This document shows positions 14,828 through 24,400 of a stretch of 35,551 nucleotides of DNA, piece by piece. The notes beneath the pieces are model-generated. The model saw only the letters and a list, made by a program, of their open reading frames with translations. It made no database searches and was not told the DNA's origin. The stretch comes from Magnetospira sp. (GTDB taxonomy: Bacteria; Pseudomonadota; Alphaproteobacteria; Rhodospirillales; Magnetospiraceae): positions 1 to 35,551 of the forward strand of contig JANQIL010000041.1 in the NCBI GenBank assembly GCA_028282245.1. The letters run 5' to 3'. A program made the position numbers and the translations under genes. Position 1 is the stretch's first letter. Every line of letters starts with the position of its first letter.

Positions 14828-16240
14828 ATGATCGACAATGGCGAATTCGGCGACAACCTGCCGATTCTCGGGGTAGGCGAGTTATCGGCCGCTCTCAAAC
14901 GAACGGTCGAGAGCGCCTTCGCAAGGGTGCGGGTACGCGGTGAAATCTCCGGTTTCAAGCGCGCGGCGTCGGGTCACCTGTACATGAGCCTCAAGGACAG
15001 CGAGGCGGTTCTCGACGCGGTGTGCTGGCGCGGCGCCGCCCAGCGCCTGTCGGTGCGCCCCGAGGACGGCCTGGAGGTGATCGCGATCGGCCACCTGACC
15101 ACCTACGGCGGACGCTCGAAGTATCAGATCGTCATCGAATCCCTCGAACCGGCCGGCGAGGGAGCGCTGCTCAAGCTGCTGGAGGAGCGCAAGCGGCGGC
15201 TCGCCGCCGAGGGACTGTTCGACGCCGCCCGCAAGCGCCGGCCGCCCTATCTGCCGGAGGTGATCGGCCTTGTCACCTCGCCCACCGGGGCGGTCCTGCG
15301 CGACATCCTGCACCGCCTGAACGACCGCTTCCCGCGCCGCGTGCTGTTGTGGCCGGTGCTGGTCCAGGGCAACGGCGCGGCGGATCAGATCGCCGCCGCC
15401 ATCGCCGGATTCAACCGGATCGGCGCCGCCGACCGGGTGCCACGCCCGGACCTGCTGATCGTGGCGCGCGGCGGCGGTTCGCTGGAGGACCTGATGGCGT
15501 TCAACGAGGAGGCGGTGGCGCGCGCCGCCGCCGCTTCCGACATTCCGCTGATCTCGGCGGTCGGCCACGAGACCGACACCACGCTGATCGACTTCGCGGC
15601 CGATCTGCGCGCCCCGACGCCGACCGCAGCGGCCGAGCTGGCGGTCCCGGTGCGTGGCGAACTGCGGGCCCAGACCCTGGACCTCGGGGGGCGCCTGATC
15701 GGCGGCGTGACGCGGCTCGTCGGGCAGCGGGACACCCGCGTCGAGGGACTGGCGCGCGGTCTGCCCGACCCGCGCCGACGGCTCGGCGAACTCGCGCAGC
15801 GGCTCGACGAGCGGGCGGAGCGCCTCGCGCGGGGCCTGTCCACCTGGCTGGAACGACGCCGGGCGCTCCTGATCCAATGGTCGATCCGGCTGCCCGATCC
15901 GGAACCGCGACTGGCCGAGGCGCGGGCCCGCCTGAAGGCGGAGGCGCGGGCTCTCGGCCGGGCCGGACGGTCCTTGCTGCGCGACCCGCGAACCTGGATC
16001 GATCATCTCGGGCGGCTGCTCGAAAGCTATTCCTACCGGCGGGTGCTGGAGCGCGGGTTCGCCCTGCTCCGCGACGCCGACGGGCGACCGGTCTCCAGGG
16101 CGGCCGGCGTGCGGCCGGGCGACGCGCTGACGGTCACCCTGCGGGACGGCGACCTTCCGGTGGTGGCCGGCGGCACGCCGGCGAAGCCGGCCGGCCGGCC
16201 GCGCAAGGGGACCGACCCCAGCCAGGGGGATTTGTTCTGA
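14828..16240 (+). CDS. xseA: Exodeoxyribonuclease VII large subunit
   Basis: A 470-residue large subunit of exonuclease VII, which with the small XseB subunits degrades single-stranded DNA from both ends in repair and recombination. The N-terminal OB-fold (LSAALKRTVESAFARVRVRGEISGFKRAASGHLYMSLKD) is followed by the catalytic domain with VIGLVTSPTGAVLRDI, ARGGGSLEDLMAFNEE and SAVGHETDTTLIDFAADLRAPTPTAAAE. The Arg-rich coiled-coil that binds XseB runs through the C-terminal third, ending in SYRRVLERGFALLRDADGRPV. The start has no clear Shine-Dalgarno and sits on a palindrome. The TGA overlaps the ATG of the peptidase gene by one base. XseB is not in the window. Confidence 0.97.
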   Translation: MIDNGEFGDNLPILGVGELSAALKRTVESAFARVRVRGEISGFKRAASGHLYMSLKDSEAVLDAVCWRGAAQRLSVRPEDGLEVIAIGHLTTYGGRSKYQIVIESLEPAGEGALLKLLEERKRRLAAEGLFDAARKRRPPYLPEVIGLVTSPTGAVLRDILHRLNDRFPRRVLLWPVLVQGNGAADQIAAAIAGFNRIGAADRVPRPDLLIVARGGGSLEDLMAFNEEAVARAAAASDIPLISAVGHETDTTLIDFAADLRAPTPTAAAELAVPVRGELRAQTLDLGGRLIGGVTRLVGQRDTRVEGLARGLPDPRRRLGELAQRLDERAERLARGLSTWLERRRALLIQWSIRLPDPEPRLAEARARLKAEARALGRAGRSLLRDPRTWIDHLGRLLESYSYRRVLERGFALLRDADGRPVSRAAGVRPGDALTVTLRDGDLPVVAGGTPAKPAGRPRKGTDPSQGDLF

Positions 16241-17055
16241 TGCGTCTGGCGGCGGCGATGATGATGGTTGTCGGATTGCTGATCGCCGATCCGGCGATGG
16301 CCGACACGACGTTCGAGGGCCAGGCCACGCAGGGCGGGCTGCTGATCGGCCGGACCCACCCCGGCGCCAGGATCGTTCATGACGGACGGCTCGTCCGGGT
16401 GACGGCGGACGGCCGGTTCCTGATCGGATTCGGGCGCGACGCCTCGGCGACGAGCAGAGTCGTGTCGATCCTGCCGGATGGTCGGCGCGACGCTCGAACC
16501 ATCGCCGTGGCGCCGCGTCGCTGGGATGTTCAGCGCATCGACGGCCTGCCGGCGCGTCAAGTCACGCCGCCCGAGGTGGACTGGGCGCGCATCCGGCGGG
16601 ACAGCGACCTGATCAAGGCGGCGCGGCGGATCGATTCGGCGGCGCCGCTATTCGAATCCGGATTCCAGTGGCCGGTGACCGGACGCATCAGCGGTCCGTT
16701 CGGCGGCCAGCGGATTCTCAATGGAACGCCGAAACGCCCCCACAAGGGAGTCGACGTGGCGGCGCCACGGGGCACCCCCGTCGGGGCCTGCGCCGACGGC
16801 GTGGTGACCCTCGTTCAACCGGACATGTTCTATACCGGCAAGACCGTGATGCTGGACCATGGACACGGTTTGAGCAGCATCTACGTCCACCTCCACCGGA
16901 TCGCGGTAAGCGAAGGCCAGCACCTCGCGAAGGGCCAGGTGTTGGGCACCGTGGGACAAACCGGCCGGGCCACCGGTCCGCACCTGCACTGGGGGGTGAG
17001 TCTGTTCGCGACCCACCTGGACCCGCAACTTTTGGTTCCGCCGATGGATCACTAA
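16240..17055 (+). CDS. LytM/M23-family peptidase, secreted
   Basis: A 271-residue exported zinc endopeptidase of the M23/LytM family, probably acting on peptidoglycan cross-links. An N-terminal signal peptide (about 1-21, MMMVVGLLIADPAMA) is followed by a small beta-rich region and the peptidase domain from about residue 140. Zinc and catalytic motifs are intact: His168 and Asp172 in HKGVD, His217 in YVHLHR, and HLH at 248-250 in GPHLHWG. The ATG overlaps the xseA TGA (TGATG), so translation is coupled. A hairpin begins one base after its stop. The close partner pairing xseA-peptidase probably reflects shared transcription rather than shared function. Confidence 0.93.
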   Translation: MRLAAAMMMVVGLLIADPAMADTTFEGQATQGGLLIGRTHPGARIVHDGRLVRVTADGRFLIGFGRDASATSRVVSILPDGRRDARTIAVAPRRWDVQRIDGLPARQVTPPEVDWARIRRDSDLIKAARRIDSAAPLFESGFQWPVTGRISGPFGGQRILNGTPKRPHKGVDVAAPRGTPVGACADGVVTLVQPDMFYTGKTVMLDHGHGLSSIYVHLHRIAVSEGQHLAKGQVLGTVGQTGRATGPHLHWGVSLFATHLDPQLLVPPMDH

Positions 17056-17056
17056 A

Positions 17057-17077
17057 GGCCGTTCCAAGCGAACGGCC
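17057..17077 (+). terminator. Stem-loop after the M23 peptidase gene
   Basis: GGCCGTTC-caagc-GAACGGCC is a perfect 8-bp stem immediately after the TAA. No U-run follows. It lies between convergent genes (peptidase and cold-shock gene) and may stop or stabilise transcripts from either side. Confidence 0.5.
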
Positions 17078-17125
17078 GCGAATTCATGACGGCGCGGCGG
17101 GCGGCGAGCCGGTCGCGCCGGCGGA

Positions 17126-17335
17126 TCAGTCCAGGGCGATCAGGTTGTCGGCCGCGGGACGACCGTTGCGGCCGGCGACCAGATCGTATTCGACCTTCTG
17201 CCCCTCGCGCAAAGAGCGCAGCCCCGCCTTCTGCACCGCGGAAATATGGACGAAGGCGTCGTTACCACCGTCATCCGGCCGGATAAAGCCATACCCTTTG
17301 GTTTCATTGAACCACTTAACCGTACCCGTAGCCAT
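17126..17335 (-). CDS. Cold-shock domain protein (CspA family)
   Basis: A 69-residue single cold-shock domain, an OB-fold RNA chaperone that melts mRNA structure. RNP1 (KGYGFIRP) and RNP2 (DAFVHIS) are intact, and the start GTVKWFNETKG is canonical. The ATG follows GAGGGAAGG on the minus strand at a good distance. Upstream lies a long untranslated region with a 9-bp inverted repeat, as is common for cold-inducible csp genes, but I cannot tell from sequence whether this copy responds to cold. It stands between the peptidase gene (convergent) and proVWX (divergent). Confidence 0.96.
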   Translation of the reverse strand: MATGTVKWFNETKGYGFIRPDDGGNDAFVHISAVQKAGLRSLREGQKVEYDLVAGRNGRPAADNLIALD

Positions 17336-17353
17336 GAATCGGCCTTCCCTCGC

Positions 17354-17400
17354 ACTGTTGAATCACTCCAGGCCGCCATACACGGCTCCCGTTCAACAGT
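17354..17400 (-). promoter_or_regulatory. Inverted repeat in the csp 5' leader
   Basis: ACTGTTGAA (17354-17362) and TTCAACAGT (17392-17400) are perfectly complementary over 9 bp with a 29-base loop, beginning about 20 bases before the csp ATG. In the transcript the stem would end close to the GAGGGAAGG ribosome-binding site. Such a stem could be a temperature-sensitive fold, or the DNA repeat could bind a regulator. Confidence 0.4.
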
Positions 17401-17529
17401 ACAACAAACCCTGCGGTCGTACAGCCCAAATCTCCATGCGGAATGCGAATTATGTGGTGGCCGGGTACCCACCCCGGACACGCCATGATAAGCGTTTGAC
17501 CGGCAATGCTCCCCGGCGCGGACGAGGCC

Positions 17530-17556
17530 GGCGTGGCGGCCGCGCCGCCGGACGCC
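17530..17556. other. GC-rich hairpin in the csp/proV gap
   Basis: GGCGT + GGCGGC pair with GCCGCC + ACGCC around a CGC loop with a GG bulge (11 bp). It lies in the 518-base gap between csp and proV that has no convincing gene. It could terminate an unseen transcript or be part of an extended leader; nothing else in the neighbourhood decides this. Confidence 0.35.
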
Positions 17557-17761
17557 CGAGGACATGCGGGACCACGGGCGACGCCTTCGCAAGAAACCGA
17601 CAAAAATCAAGTAAACACAAACACTCACAAATCCGACCCGCAAATAAATATTTTTCTGTACTTTAAGGTCAAAAAATCCCAAGAATAGCCTATAACACCG
17701 AATGTACTGGAAATATTATTTATTTGTTTCCATTGTTTATTATTGCGAATTCCCAGGAACG

Positions 17762-17789
17762 TTGACTCGTATCATGATACCTGTAGATT
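17762..17789 (+). promoter_or_regulatory. proVWX promoter with palindrome in the spacer
   Basis: TTGACT (17762-17767) and TAGATT (17784-17789) are spaced by 16 bases, and a perfect 12-bp palindrome GTATCATGATAC (17769-17780) fills the spacer, a typical position for a repressor. The half-site CATGATAC recurs at 17830-17837, 17 bases before the proV start codon. The preceding 17597-17760 is markedly AT-rich with A- and T-tracts, plausibly curved DNA or an UP element. A second possible -10 (TATAAC, 17691-17696) is weaker. Confidence 0.5.
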
Positions 17790-17853
17790 CGACTGTGCCA
17801 TATTCATCCCGAGGGTATTGGCCACCCTTCATGATACATCCGGAGAACGCGGC

Positions 17854-19086
17854 TTGGAACCGAGAGAAAAACTCGTCGTCAAGAATCTGTTTAAAATATT
17901 CGGCGACGCACCGGACAAGGCCTTGGCGTTGTACAACGCGGGGCTCGGCAAGCAGGACATCTTCGACCGCACCGGCCAGACGATCGGCGTCTGCGACGCC
18001 AGCTTCACGGTCAACGAGGGCGAAATCTTCGTGGTCATGGGACTGTCGGGATCCGGGAAATCGACCCTGGTCCGGCTGCTCAACCGACTGATTGAGCCGA
18101 CCGCCGGATCGATCAGTTTCGAGGGCACCGACATCGCGGCGGTCAGTGCCCAGGAATTGCTCGAAATTCGCCGCAAGCACATGAGCATGGTGTTCCAATC
18201 CTTCGCCCTGATGCCGCATTTGAGCGTGGTCGAAAACGCGGCCTTCGGAATGGAATTGTCGGGCATCCCCAGGGACCAGCGCGAGGCCCGGGCGCTGGAG
18301 GCGCTGGACCAGGTGGGGCTGGCGTGCTGGGCGCGGAACTACCCGGACGAGCTTTCGGGCGGCATGCAGCAACGGGTCGGCCTGGCCCGGGCGCTCGCCA
18401 ACGACCCCACGGTGATGCTGATGGACGAGGCCTTCTCGGCCCTCGACCCGCTGATCCGCACCGAGATGCAGGACGAGTTGCTGAAACTCCAGCAGGTGCA
18501 CAAGCGCACCGTGATCTTCATCTCCCACGACCTCGACGAGGCCATGCGGATCGGCGACCGGATCGCCATCATGGAGGGCGGCCGGGTGATCCAGGTTGGC
18601 ACCCCGGAAGACATTCTCAACAATCCGGCCGACGACTACGTGAGGTCGTTCTTCCGAGGCGTCGACGTGTGTTCGGTCCTGTCGGCCGGCGACATCGCGC
18701 GACGCAAGCAGACCCGGGTGTTCGACCGCAGCGGCATGGGCGTCCGCGCCGCCCTCAAGGTGCTCAGCGAGGACGACCGCCGTTTCGGCTACGTGGTCAC
18801 CAACGATCAGAAAGTGGTCGGCGTGGTGTCCAGCGAGAGCCTTGAGACGGCGCTCAACGCGCACCGCGACCGCGCCCAGTTGCAGGACGCGTTCCTGCCC
18901 GATGTCCCGGTTCTGCGGTTCGACACTCCGCTGAGCGAGCTGTACGGCCCGGTCGCGCAGACGCCTTGCGGAGTGCCGATCGTCGACGACGACGGACGCT
19001 ACATGGGCGTGGTGACCAAGACCACCCTTCTGGAAACCCTGAATCAGCGGGACGAAGCCGTATCGGAGACCCCGGTCCATGCCTGA
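17854..19086 (+). CDS. proV: Glycine betaine/proline ABC transporter ATPase ProV
   Basis: A 410-residue ATPase that powers osmoprotectant uptake. Walker A (GLSGSGKST, 63-71), the Q-loop (FQSFALMPH), the ABC signature (LSGGMQQR, 167-174), Walker B ([12 protein letters not shown]) and the H-loop (ISHDLDEA) are intact. The C-terminal ~130 residues form the tandem CBS module typical of ProV/OpuAA, which senses ionic strength or nucleotide. The family's N-terminal [11 protein letters not shown] block requires a start very close to 17854; a TTG there lies 6 bases after GGAGAA, while the upstream ATG at 17831 is out of frame. It overlaps proW by 8 bases. Confidence 0.94.
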   Translation: MEPREKLVVKNLFKIFGDAPDKALALYNAGLGKQDIFDRTGQTIGVCDASFTVNEGEIFVVMGLSGSGKSTLVRLLNRLIEPTAGSISFEGTDIAAVSAQELLEIRRKHMSMVFQSFALMPHLSVVENAAFGMELSGIPRDQREARALEALDQVGLACWARNYPDELSGGMQQRVGLARALANDPTVMLMDEAFSALDPLIRTEMQDELLKLQQVHKRTVIFISHDLDEAMRIGDRIAIMEGGRVIQVGTPEDILNNPADDYVRSFFRGVDVCSVLSAGDIARRKQTRVFDRSGMGVRAALKVLSEDDRRFGYVVTNDQKVVGVVSSESLETALNAHRDRAQLQDAFLPDVPVLRFDTPLSELYGPVAQTPCGVPIVDDDGRYMGVVTKTTLLETLNQRDEAVSETPVHA

Positions 19087-20191
19087 GCAATCCGTGAACC
19101 CCTGGAGCGGCGACAAACAGAGCGCCGCCGGCACCAGCAACACCGTCGAGTCCAACCCCTGGGGCTCCACCAGCGCCCCGCCGGCCGATGCCGCCGCGAC
19201 ACCGGGCGACTGGCTATCGGCCGCCGGACCCGCTCCGGAACACCAGTTCGACTGGATGCACCCGTTCGAGCGAGCCCAGATCCCGCTCGATGTCTGGGTG
19301 GGACAAGGGCTGGAATGGGTGGTCGGAAACTTCCGACCGCTGTTCCAGGCCATACGGTGGCCCATCGACGCCACCCTGAGCGGGGTCGAGACCGGCTTGC
19401 TGGCCACCCCGGCGCTCCTCATGATCGCCATATTGACGCTGATCGCCTGGCAACTGGCCGGGCATCGGCTGGCCATCGGCACCGCCATCTCGATGATCCT
19501 GATCGGATTCATCGGCGCGTGGTCGGAAGCCATGGTCACCCTTTCCCTGGTTCTCACGTCGGTTTTCTTCTGCATGCTGATCGGCCTGCCGGTGGGAATC
19601 TGGCTGGCCCGCAGCGACCGCGCGGCGGGCGCGGTGCGGCCGATCCTCGACGCCATGCAGACGACCCCGGCCTTCGTCTATCTGGTCCCCATCGTCATGC
19701 TGTTCGGAATCGGCAACGTGCCCGGCGTGGTGGTGACCATCATCTTCGCCCTGCCGCCGGTGATCCGGCTGACCAACCTGGGCATTCGCCAAGTTCCCGC
19801 CGATCTGGTCGAGGCGGCGCGCTCGTTCGGCGCCAACCCCCGGCAACTCCTGTTCAAGGTCCAGCTTCCCCTGGCCATGCCGACCATCATGGCCGGAGTC
19901 AACCAGACCCTGATGCTGGCCCTGTCGATGGTGGTCATCGCGTCGATGATCGCGGTTGGCGGCCTGGGCCAGATGGTGCTGCGCGGCATCGGCCGCCTGG
20001 ACATGGGTCTCGCCACCGTGGGCGGTGTCGGCATCGTGGTGCTCGCCATCGTGCTCGACCGGATGACCCAGGCCCTGGGCACCGACAACCGGGCCAAGAG
20101 TGCCCGCCATTGGTACGAGACCGGCCCCGTCGGTCTGGTGCGCCGTCTTGCCGGCCGGGAGCACGGCGCTTCCGGCGCCCCGGCAACCTGA
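19079..20191 (+). CDS. proW: Glycine betaine/proline ABC transporter permease ProW
   Basis: A 370-residue inner-membrane permease of the ProU system. Like E. coli ProW it has a long hydrophilic N-terminal tail (about 1-95, with repeated NPWSG/NPWGS motifs) before the first membrane helix, then about seven hydrophobic helices. The cytoplasmic EAA loop ([29 protein letters not shown]) that docks on ProV is clear, as are [18 protein letters not shown] and [15 protein letters not shown]. The start ATG overlaps the end of proV. It is followed after 38 bases by proX, whose strong ribosome-binding site suggests higher expression of the binding protein. Confidence 0.95.
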   Translation: MPEQSVNPWSGDKQSAAGTSNTVESNPWGSTSAPPADAAATPGDWLSAAGPAPEHQFDWMHPFERAQIPLDVWVGQGLEWVVGNFRPLFQAIRWPIDATLSGVETGLLATPALLMIAILTLIAWQLAGHRLAIGTAISMILIGFIGAWSEAMVTLSLVLTSVFFCMLIGLPVGIWLARSDRAAGAVRPILDAMQTTPAFVYLVPIVMLFGIGNVPGVVVTIIFALPPVIRLTNLGIRQVPADLVEAARSFGANPRQLLFKVQLPLAMPTIMAGVNQTLMLALSMVVIASMIAVGGLGQMVLRGIGRLDMGLATVGGVGIVVLAIVLDRMTQALGTDNRAKSARHWYETGPVGLVRRLAGREHGASGAPAT

Positions 20192-20229
20192 TCGAGAGGT
20201 TACGATTAAAGAGTTCGGAGGAGGTACAC

Positions 20230-21255
20230 ATGCACGTTTTTAAAACCAAGCCCCTTGGCCGCCTGATGTTGGCGGCGACCGTGGCGGCCGGCGTAGGCTG
20301 GGCCGCCGAGACCCGGGCCGAGGACGCACTGCCGGGCGCCGGAATCGTCGTCCAGCCGCTCAAGAGTTCGATCGCCGAGGAAACCTTCCAGACCCTGCTC
20401 GTCATGAGGGCCCTGGAAAAGCTGGGCTACGATGTTCAGCCGATCCAGGAAATCGAATACGCGGCCGGTCACGTGGCCCTGGCCAACGGTGACGGAACCT
20501 TCATGGCCGATCACTGGGATCCGCTGCACATCGATTTCTATAACAACGCCGGCGGCGACGAGAAATTGTACCGCGAGGGCAATTACGCGCCCGGCGCCCT
20601 GCAAGGATATCTGATCGACAAGAAGACCGCCGACGCGCACGGCATCGCCACCATCGACCAACTCAAGGACCCGGAGATCGCCAAGCTGTTCGACGCCGAC
20701 GGCGACGGCAAGGCCGATCTGGCCGGCTGCACCCCGGGCTGGGGTTGCGAGAAGGTGATCGAGCATCACATGGACACCTACGGGCTGCGCGACACCGTGA
20801 CCCACAACCAAGGTTCCTATTCGGCCATCCTCGCCGACGCCATCACCCGCTACAAGGCCGGGATGTCGGTGTTCTATTACACCTGGACCCCCTACTGGGT
20901 CAGCGGCGTGCTGGTTCCCGGACAGGACGTGGTCTGGCTTCAGGTCCCGTTCTCGTCGCTGCCGGGCGCCCGGGAAGACGTGGACACCTCCCTGCCGGAC
21001 GGCTCCAACTACGGCTTCCAGGCCAACAGCCAGCGGATCGTGGCCAACCGCGAATTCGCCGAGGCCAACCCGGCGGCCGCCAAGCTGTTCGAGATCATGC
21101 AGATCTCGTCCAACGACATCAGCGCCCAGAACCTGCGGATGCGGGACGGCGAGAAGAACGCCGAGGACATCGAGCGCCATGCCGATGCCTGGATCAAGGC
21201 CAATCAGGCGGCCTTCGACGGCTGGGTGGAAGAGGCCCTCAAGGCCGCGATGTAA
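20230..21255 (+). CDS. proX: Glycine betaine-binding protein ProX
   Basis: A 341-residue periplasmic binding protein delivering betaines to ProVW. The signal peptide covers about 1-30 ([18 protein letters not shown]). The three tryptophans that form the ligand box in E. coli ProX (Trp65, 140, 188) have equivalents at Trp96 (ADHWDP), Trp171 (TPGWGCE) and Trp219 (YTWTPYW), each offset by exactly 31 because of the longer N-terminus, so quaternary-ammonium binding is well supported. The ATG follows GGAGGAGGT. A Cys pair (GCTPGWGC) flanks the second Trp, as in the family. A 9-bp stem with a TTCG loop, without a T-run, follows 38 bases after the stop. Confidence 0.96.
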   Translation: MHVFKTKPLGRLMLAATVAAGVGWAAETRAEDALPGAGIVVQPLKSSIAEETFQTLLVMRALEKLGYDVQPIQEIEYAAGHVALANGDGTFMADHWDPLHIDFYNNAGGDEKLYREGNYAPGALQGYLIDKKTADAHGIATIDQLKDPEIAKLFDADGDGKADLAGCTPGWGCEKVIEHHMDTYGLRDTVTHNQGSYSAILADAITRYKAGMSVFYYTWTPYWVSGVLVPGQDVVWLQVPFSSLPGAREDVDTSLPDGSNYGFQANSQRIVANREFAEANPAAAKLFEIMQISSNDISAQNLRMRDGEKNAEDIERHADAWIKANQAAFDGWVEEALKAAM

Positions 21256-21270
21256 CCCATCGCCGGGACC

Positions 21271-21299
21271 GCGACGACGGGGGATGCGACGACGGGGGA
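21271..21299 (+). repeat. Tandem 14-bp direct repeat
   Basis: GCGACGACGGGGGA occurs at 21271-21284 and again at 21286-21299, separated by one T. The second copy runs into the left arm of the proX stem-loop, so the repeat may have arisen by duplication of the arm. Confidence 0.6.
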
Positions 21300-21315
21300 G
21301 GCTTCGGCCTCCCCC
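21294..21315 (+). terminator. Stem-loop terminator after proX
   Basis: GGGGGAGGC-ttcg-GCCTCCCCC is a perfect 9-bp stem closed by a stable cUUCGg tetraloop, 38 bases after the proX stop. The following bases (TGTGCATTG) lack a T-run. It separates proVWX from cobN. Confidence 0.65.
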
Positions 21316-21474
21316 TGTGCATTGACCCTGGCGTTCGAGGCGCCTCCTCGTCCAGAGCTTGACGCGGCGCGCGAGCGCCTCAAGATAAGATAAGCGTCCC
21401 GGCGTTCCCGGACGACGCGGCGGGAAGCCTGGCCGCGACATCCGCCGCGACATCTCGCCCGCACGGAGGCCCGC

Positions 21475-24400
21475 ATGCACCTGCTCGCCGCCACCCCGGG
21501 CGAGATCGTCGACGGATCGGAAGCCGTCGACCTGAACCAGACCCCGGGCGACATCGTGGTGCTGACCGCCGCCGATAGCGAGATCGCCTGTCTGGCGCGC
21601 GCCAACCGGCGGCTGCGCGCGAACGATCCCGAATTTCCGTCGTTGCGCCTCGCCTCGCTGCTGCATCTGGGGCATCCGATGTCGGTCGACCTCTACGTGG
21701 ACTCGGTGATCCGCCGGGCCCGTCTGGTGGTGGCGCGGTTGCTCGGCGGAAAGAGCTATTGGCCCTATGGGGTGGAGCAGGTGGCCGCCGCCTGCCGGGC
21801 CGCCGGCATTCCGGCCGCTTTTCTGCCCGGCGACGACCGGCCGGATCCCGAACTGAACGCCTGGAGCACCCTGGAGACCGACGACTCCCGAGCCCTGTGG
21901 GCCTATCTGGCGCGGGGCGGACCCGACAACGCGGAACAGTTCCTGCGCCGTTGCGCGGCGCGGATCGGGCACCCGACCGAATGGCGCGACCCGGCGCCGC
22001 TGCTTCCGGCGGGGCTGTATGGAGCGCGCGACCTGGACACCCTGCGCGCCACCTGGAGCGACGATGCGCCGGTCGCCGCCCTGGTCTTCTATCGGGCGCT
22101 GTTGCAGTCCGGCAATCTGGCCGTCGTCGACGCCCTGATCGACGGCCTGCGAGCCGCCGGCCTCAATCCGCTGCCGCTCCACGCGGGCAGCCTCAAGGAC
22201 CCGTTGGCGGCGGCCATCCTGGCCGATCTGCTGGAGCGCGCGGTACCCGACGTGATCGTCAACACGACCGGCTTCGCGGTGTCGGCGCCGGGCGCCGACC
22301 CCCGGGAGTCGCCGTTCTCCGGGGCCGACTGCCCGGTTCTTCAGGCGGTCCCGTCGGGCGGCAGCGAGGCGTCCTGGCGGGCCGGCGCCGGCGGCCTGGC
22401 GGCGCGCGACATCGCCATGAACGTGGCGCTGCCGGAGGTCGACGGGCGCCTGCTGGCCGGCGTGGTGTCGTTCAAGGGACGCCTGGAGCGCGACGACGAC
22501 GCGCAGTGCGATCTGGTGGGCTACGGTCCGATCGCCGACCGGGTCGACCGGGTCTGCCGATTGGCCGCCAACTGGGCCGACCTGCGCCGCACGCCGCCCG
22601 AGAGACGAAAGGTCGCGCTGATCCTCGCCAACTACCCGACCCGCGACGGACGGATCGGCAACGGGGTCGGGCTCGACACCCCGGCGGCGGCGGTCAATAT
22701 CCTGCGCGCCATGCGGGACGCCGGCCACGCCCTCGGCGATCTTCCGGCCGACGGGAATGCGTTGATTCGCCAGCTGCTCGACGGCCCGACCAACCGGCGC
22801 GACGACGCGCCGCGCGACGGAACCACGGTCCGCGCGGGGATTTCCGGCGACGCTTACCGGGTCTGGTTCGACGGCCTGCCGCTGCTGGTCCGCCGCAAGG
22901 TGATCGCCCGCTGGGGGACCGCCCGGTCCGATCCGCGCCGCCGCCGCGATGGCGGGTTCGACCTCGCGGTGCTGCCGCTCGGCAACGCGGTGGTCGGCAT
23001 CCAGCCGGCGCGCGGCTACGACATCGACCCGGCCCGGACCTACCACGACCCGGATCTGGCGCCACCGCATTCCTACCTCGCCTTCTATGCCTGGCTGTCC
23101 TCCGTGTTCGGCGCGCAGGCGGTGGTCCACGTGGGCAAGCACGGCAACCTGGAATGGCTTCCCGGCAAGTCGCTGGCCCTGTCGGCCGACTGTTTCCCGG
23201 ACGCGGCGCTAGGGCCGATGCCGCATCTCTATCCATTCATCGTCAACGATCCCGGCGAGGGCACCCAGGCCAAGCGGAGAACCCAGGCGGTGATCGTCGA
23301 CCACCTGACGCCGCCCCTGACCCGGGCCGAAAGCTACGGTCCGCTGCGCGACCTGGAACGACTGGTCGACGAATACTACGACGCGGCCGGACTCGACCCA
23401 CGCCGCCTCAAGGTGCTGAAACAGGACATCCTGTCCCTGTGCCGGGTCACGGGCCTGGACACCGACTGCGGGATCGATCCCGCCGAGACCGACGACGCGG
23501 CGCTTGCGAAGCTGGACAATTACCTCTGCGAACTCAAGGAGCTGCAAATCCGAGACGGCCTGCACGTGTTCGGGGAAAGCCCGGACGGAGCACGCCTCAC
23601 CGACCTGCTGGTCGCCCTGGCCCGGGTGCCGCGCGGCGCCGGCACCGGCGGCGACGCCTCGCTCCTGCGCGCCCTGGCCGACGACCTGAGACTCGACCTC
23701 GATCCCCTGGACGCCGATCTCGGCGCGCCCTGGACCGGGCCGCGCCCCGACGCCCTGGCCCACGACGTCCCCTGGCGGACCGCCGGCGACACGGTGGAGC
23801 GCCTGGAGCTGCTGGCCGCGCGGCTGGTCGGTGGCGCGATGGACCCGGACCCGGCATGGACCCGCGCGGCGGCGGTGCTGAACCATGTTTCGGGAACCCT
23901 GCGCCCGGCCGTGGAGGCCTGCGGAGCGGCCGAAATCACCGCCCTGCTGCGCGGCCTGGACGGCCGTTTCGTGGCCCCGGGGCCAAGCGGCGCGCCAACC
24001 CGGGGGCGGCCCGACGTTCTGCCGACCGGGCGCAATTTCTATTCGGTGGACACCCGCGCGGTCCCCACCCCGGCCGCCTGGCGACTCGGCTGGACCTCGG
24101 CCACCCGACTGCTCGAACGCCACGCCCAGGAGCACGGCGACTGGCCGCGCGCCCTGGCGGTCACCGCCTGGGGCACGTCGAACATGCGCACCGGCGGCGA
24201 CGACATTTCACAGGTCCTGGCCCTGATGGGCGCGCGGCCGACCTGGGACGCGGTGTCCGGGCGGGTGACCGGGTTCGAGGTGATGCCGGCGACGACCCTG
24301 GGCCGACCCCGGGTTGACGTCACTCTGCGGGTGTCCGGGTTTTTTCGCGATGCCTTCCCCACCCTCATCGACTTGGTGGACTCGGCGGCCCGCGCGGTGG

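Noticed and set aside
17336..17853. A protein gene in the csp/proV gap
   Set aside because: The open frames there have no ribosome-binding site or recognisable composition, and the region changes from GC-rich to AT-rich without a coding pattern.
21256..21474. Cobalamin riboswitch upstream of cobN
   Set aside because: No B12-box-like sequence or extended multi-stem leader is visible; the main structures are the proX terminator and a tandem repeat.
20206..23142. Very long open frame on the minus strand opposite proX and cobN
   Set aside because: It is antisense to two genes with clear family motifs and reads as Gly/Arg/Val/Gln-rich low-complexity translation, as expected in GC-rich DNA where the opposite strand rarely meets stops.
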